From: Paraflavitalea pollutisoli
Lineage (GTDB): Bacteria; Bacteroidota; Bacteroidia; Chitinophagales; Chitinophagaceae
DNA: 64,000 nt
Assembly (NCBI RefSeq): GCF_029360705.1
Contig: NZ_JARKMX010000004.1
Location: forward strand, 372,001 to 436,000
Direction: 5' to 3'
The notes beneath the pieces were generated by a model, which made no database searches, was not told the DNA's origin, and worked only from the letters and a program-made list of their open reading frames with translations. Made by a program: the position numbers and the translations under genes. Below, piece by piece: positions 61,597-64,000 of the stretch (position 1 is the stretch's first letter; each line of letters opens with the position of its first letter).

Positions 61597-61637
61597 AGCA
61601 CGATGTGGCGATTGCCATTGTGGTTAAAGGTAAGATT

Positions 61638-62246
61638 TCAATTGAACAGTTTGTAGCGTTTGAATGTCTTTCCCTGCCGGCGTAGCCAGGCATGGTAACA
61701 GGAAGGTATATCGCACTCCGGTTTGGGCAGGAGCGAAGAGATGATGATCCGGTCCAGTTGGGAGACCAATCCCAGTGCCAGGCAGATGCGGAACAGTACA
61801 ACAGGCTGTTGACCGGCAAAGAAACTGGTGAAGGTGACGAGGAGAAAGAGTCCCCAGGTTTTGGAGGTCCAGTTGTGTGCGCAACCACTTTTCCGGAACT
61901 TGACGAAGTTGATGAGGTCGGAGATGGGCTCCAATACAAAAAGGGCGACGATCCAGTAAATATGTTCTTTCATCAGCTGGCCATTGAGTATCCACACGCA
62001 AACGCCTGCTGCCAGCCAGAACACAATATCGACATTGCCATCCCATTTGCGTAACCGGTTGTCCGCAACGCCCAGGTTGCGGGCGATGATGCCGTCAAAT
62101 ATATCGGACAGCAAGCCAGCCCAAAGGCAAGCTACCAGGAACCAGCCGCTCTGGTGGGTTTGTACAGTCCATAGCAGCATGACGGGGGCCAACAGGAGGC
62201 GGAACAGGATCAGCGCAAAGGGAATGGAGCGTTTTATTTTTTCCAC
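61638..62246 (-). CDS. CDP-alcohol phosphatidyltransferase family membrane protein
   Basis: A 202-residue protein with about five helices. The CAP motif region reads SDIFDGIIARNLGVADNRLR then KWDGNVD: the DxxDGxxAR and the final DxxxD are present, but the Gly expected before the last Asp pair is replaced. It may therefore be a divergent or inactive member. I place the start at GTG 62246, which overlaps the upstream transporter stop by 13 bp. The frame continues to 62345 but that part lies inside the transporter gene. Confidence 0.82.
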   Translation of the reverse strand: MEKIKRSIPFALILFRLLLAPVMLLWTVQTHQSGWFLVACLWAGLLSDIFDGIIARNLGVADNRLRKWDGNVDIVFWLAAGVCVWILNGQLMKEHIYWIVALFVLEPISDLINFVKFRKSGCAHNWTSKTWGLFLLVTFTSFFAGQQPVVLFRICLALGLVSQLDRIIISSLLPKPECDIPSCYHAWLRRQGKTFKRYKLFN

Positions 62247-63520
62247 GGTGATTTGATTGATAAGAGTATGATAAGTCCAGTGATGAAAAATATACTGAGG
62301 GTGGCTACACTGGCGCGCATGGAGCCGGTCAGCCATTCGATCCATCCAAATAAAAAAGTGCCGGCCACCACACCTACCTTATCCAGCACATCGTATACGC
62401 TGAACCAGGTGGCATATTCATGTTGCTCTCCCTGTATGAGGGTCGCAAAGGCAGAACGGGATAAGGCCTGTGTGCCGCCCATTACGAGGCCCACCAGGCT
62501 GGCCATGCCATAGAACTGTGTGAGGTTTTGTACCGAGTAACCAATACCACAGATCACCACCCACAGGATTAGTGCAATTCTTACCGCCATGATGTTATTG
62601 TACCTGTTGGCTACCTCTACAAACAGCCAGGAGCCGGCAATGGCGAGCACCTGCAAGGCCAGTATGACACCGATCAGGTGTTCGGTGGTGAGGTGCAGGG
62701 TCTTGGTGGCAAATACACTTGACATGCCCATGATGGTGGTCACCCCCATATTGTAAAAGAAAAAGGCCAGGAGGAACAGCCCGATGATGCGGTGCCCACG
62801 TGCCTGCCGGAAGGCTGTGCCGATGCGGACATAAGATTGTGCGATGATGGTGCGGGTGATCGGTTGGGTGTTGCTATCGGGTGGAAGTCCCTTGAAGGCG
62901 TACGCCGCAAACAGCCACCACCAGCCCCCGATCAACACAAAGGTGATCCGTACCGGTAGTGCCGACGCTATGCTGTCGCGGGGGAAGCCAAGTGGTTCGG
63001 CAAACCGGATCAGCACGAGGCAAAGGATGAGTGCGAGCAGGCCTCCCAGGTAACCCCAGGCGAATCCTTTGGCGCTTACGCTGTCGTAGTCGGCGGGTGC
63101 AGCGATCTCTGGCAGATAAGCGTTGTAAAATACTACACCCAGGCTATAGCAGGTGCTCGATACGAGGAATAGTGCGCCAGTGAGTACCATCGACTCGCCG
63201 GTAGCGAAAAAGAGCCCCGCGCAGCTAATGGCACCGGTGTAGGAAAACAAGCGCATGAACTTTTTCTTGTTGCCGGCATAGTCGGCAATAGACCCAAACA
63301 AGGGACTCAGCAATAAGATCATCAACGAGGCAAGCGAATACAGGTATGCATACAGTACTGAATTACCGATCGATTGCCACCAGGCAGGTTGCGTACCGCT
63401 GGTTGTCAGACTTAAAAAATAACTGGGAAAGATGGCCGAAGTGATGACGAGTGAGTAACTCGAGTTGGCCCAGTCGTACCAGCACCAGGCTTTGATCGTT
63501 TTGGTAGGTTTGCTTTGCAG
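62234..63520 (-). CDS. Atg22/UMF1-like MFS transporter without an ordinary start codon
   Basis: From the first ATG (63325) the frame gives only 363 residues and lacks the usual N-terminus. Upstream in the same frame, 65 codons read LQSKPTKTIKAWCWYDWANS and SYSLVITSAIFPSYF, the hallmark start of the UMF1/Atg22 family. No ATG, GTG or TTG exists there; the candidates are CTG 63520 or ATA 63523. With CTG the protein has 428 residues and twelve helices (GMSSVFATKTLHLTTEHLIG; GGTQALSRSAFATLIQGEQ). The family is thought to export amino acids or related solutes. Confidence 0.85.
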   Translation of the reverse strand: MQSKPTKTIKAWCWYDWANSSYSLVITSAIFPSYFLSLTTSGTQPAWWQSIGNSVLYAYLYSLASLMILLLSPLFGSIADYAGNKKKFMRLFSYTGAISCAGLFFATGESMVLTGALFLVSSTCYSLGVVFYNAYLPEIAAPADYDSVSAKGFAWGYLGGLLALILCLVLIRFAEPLGFPRDSIASALPVRITFVLIGGWWWLFAAYAFKGLPPDSNTQPITRTIIAQSYVRIGTAFRQARGHRIIGLFLLAFFFYNMGVTTIMGMSSVFATKTLHLTTEHLIGVILALQVLAIAGSWLFVEVANRYNNIMAVRIALILWVVICGIGYSVQNLTQFYGMASLVGLVMGGTQALSRSAFATLIQGEQHEYATWFSVYDVLDKVGVVAGTFLFGWIEWLTGSMRASVATLSIFFITGLIILLSIKSPWKK

Positions 63521-63616
63521 TATGCGGGGTTTGGCTGCTGCTAAAAATAAGGCGATTCTTTTACTTGATCAAATGGTGCAGCGCCTCCTGTCGTTTCTTT
63601 TTGCAGTAGAAATGTT

Positions 63617-63660
63617 AAAAAAACAGCGGGGCCTGTATGCAGATCACGGGCATCCCGCTG
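63617..63660 (-). terminator. Intrinsic terminator of the LuxR-type regulator gene
   Basis: On the minus strand CAGCGGG pairs with CCCGCTG over a 23-base loop and is followed by seven T (63617-63623). It lies 10 bases past the stop at 63671. Confidence 0.75.
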
Positions 63661-63670
63661 CCGGGCCTGT

Positions 63671-64000
63671 TTACCCTTTCAGCCATTTATGTTTATGGGC
63701 GAGGGAAATGACCTGCGCCCGCGAGTTGACGTGTAATTTATCGTAGATATTGGCGATGTGTTTGCGAATGGTCAACACGCTGACCTGTAGTTCCGACGCA
63801 ATCCTTTTCGCGTCCCATCCGCTCACCATATGCTGCAGTATCTCCTGTTCTCTCTCCGTGATATTGACGGGCAGTTCTTGCGTTTGTGTCTGGTCGGGCG
63901 CGGGGTTGGTGGCGCGGCTCAGCAATTGCAAGGCTTTGCGGGCGATCGCCGGACTCATGGGAGCACCTCCTGTTTGTAGTACTTCTACCACGGCCGCTTC
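63671..64000 (-). CDS. NarL/LuxR-type response regulator, C-terminal part (cut by window)
   Basis: The visible 109 codons hold the linker after a receiver domain (GGAPMSPAIARKALQLL) and a LuxR-type helix-turn-helix (NITEREQEILQHMVSGWDAK, RIASELQVSVLTIRKHIANI, YDKLHVNSRAQVI). The frame is open to the edge, so the receiver domain lies beyond the window. It probably pairs with a sensor kinase encoded further right. Confidence 0.9.
   Translation of the reverse strand, partial: EAAVVEVLQTGGAPMSPAIARKALQLLSRATNPAPDQTQTQELPVNITEREQEILQHMVSGWDAKRIASELQVSVLTIRKHIANIYDKLHVNSRAQVISLAHKHKWLKG

Noticed and set aside
62247-62345. Upstream ATG for the CDP-alcohol phosphatidyltransferase
   Set aside because: The extra 33 residues are the transporter gene read in another frame; GTG 62246 gives a normal family start and a short overlap.

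Overview
The window looks like chromosomal DNA of a Bacteroidota bacterium, most likely family Chitinophagaceae (Niastella, Chitinophaga or Paraflavitalea relatives). The reasons are a SusC/SusD pair controlled by an ECF sigma factor and a FecR anti-sigma, GldM-like lipoproteins, a FISUMP-domain protein, a TPR-sensor HisKA_2 kinase, DUF763, 2TM and NIPSNAP proteins, few Shine-Dalgarno signals, and TAnnTTTG-like -7 elements. I see no tRNA, rRNA, CRISPR array, insertion sequence or phage gene.

Layout. 0-7.1 kb: a 5'-cut MocR-type regulator, then a mostly minus-strand run of redox and detoxification genes (NAD(P)-binding oxidoreductase, DJ-1/PfpI, double ABM protein, alpha/beta hydrolase, NAD(P)H flavin oxidoreductase, Crp/Fnr regulator, carboxymuconolactone decarboxylase, cupin, 2TM protein). 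A perfect Crp/Fnr-style dyad lies between the Crp/Fnr gene and the flavin oxidoreductase. 7.3-11.7 kb: a TPR histidine kinase overlapping a sigma-54-type response regulator. 11.9-15.9 kb: three alpha/beta hydrolases and a bestrophin. 16-23.3 kb: ECF sigma, FecR, SusC, SusD, and an orphan STN domain copied from the SusC N-terminus. 23.5-27.1 kb: LysR and AraC regulators, a small membrane protein and an SBF-like transporter. 27.2-30 kb: three overlapping genes for lipoproteins resembling the N-terminal half of GldM.

30-45 kb: a SnoaL protein, a sulfatase, a CPA1 antiporter, a sterol-desaturase-fold hydroxylase, LpxR, an aldo/keto reductase, a second sulfatase, SRPBCC, GH43, DUF763, a 1-kb non-coding stretch full of 11-bp-phased repeats, then NIPSNAP and a membrane TPR protein. 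45.8-50.6 kb: leuC-leuD-cimA-leuB, ended by a perfect 21-bp-stem terminator. The synthase in this operon carries the residues of Leptospira-type citramalate synthase rather than LeuA, so the operon may feed isoleucine through citramalate. 50.7-54.2 kb: a secreted unknown, then a minus-strand cluster that looks like a polymorphic-toxin immunity set and begins with a small gene broken by two single-base deletions. 54.3-64 kb: MarC, an MHS transporter, a nucleotide pyrophosphatase, PLDc_N-TPR, FISUMP, AraC, VOC, a CDP-alcohol phosphatidyltransferase, an Atg22/UMF1-like transporter whose reading frame has no ordinary start codon, and a LuxR-type response regulator cut by the window end.

The least explained signals are: (1) arrays of degenerate repeats with an exact 11-bp period but unrelated unit sequences at two intergenic sites, two of them arranged as inverted arrays; (2) AGGCANCN octamer repeats placed directly after stop codons; (3) the GldM-like lipoprotein triplet; (4) genes whose frames are restored by adding single bases in short homopolymers, which are either real decay or consensus errors.
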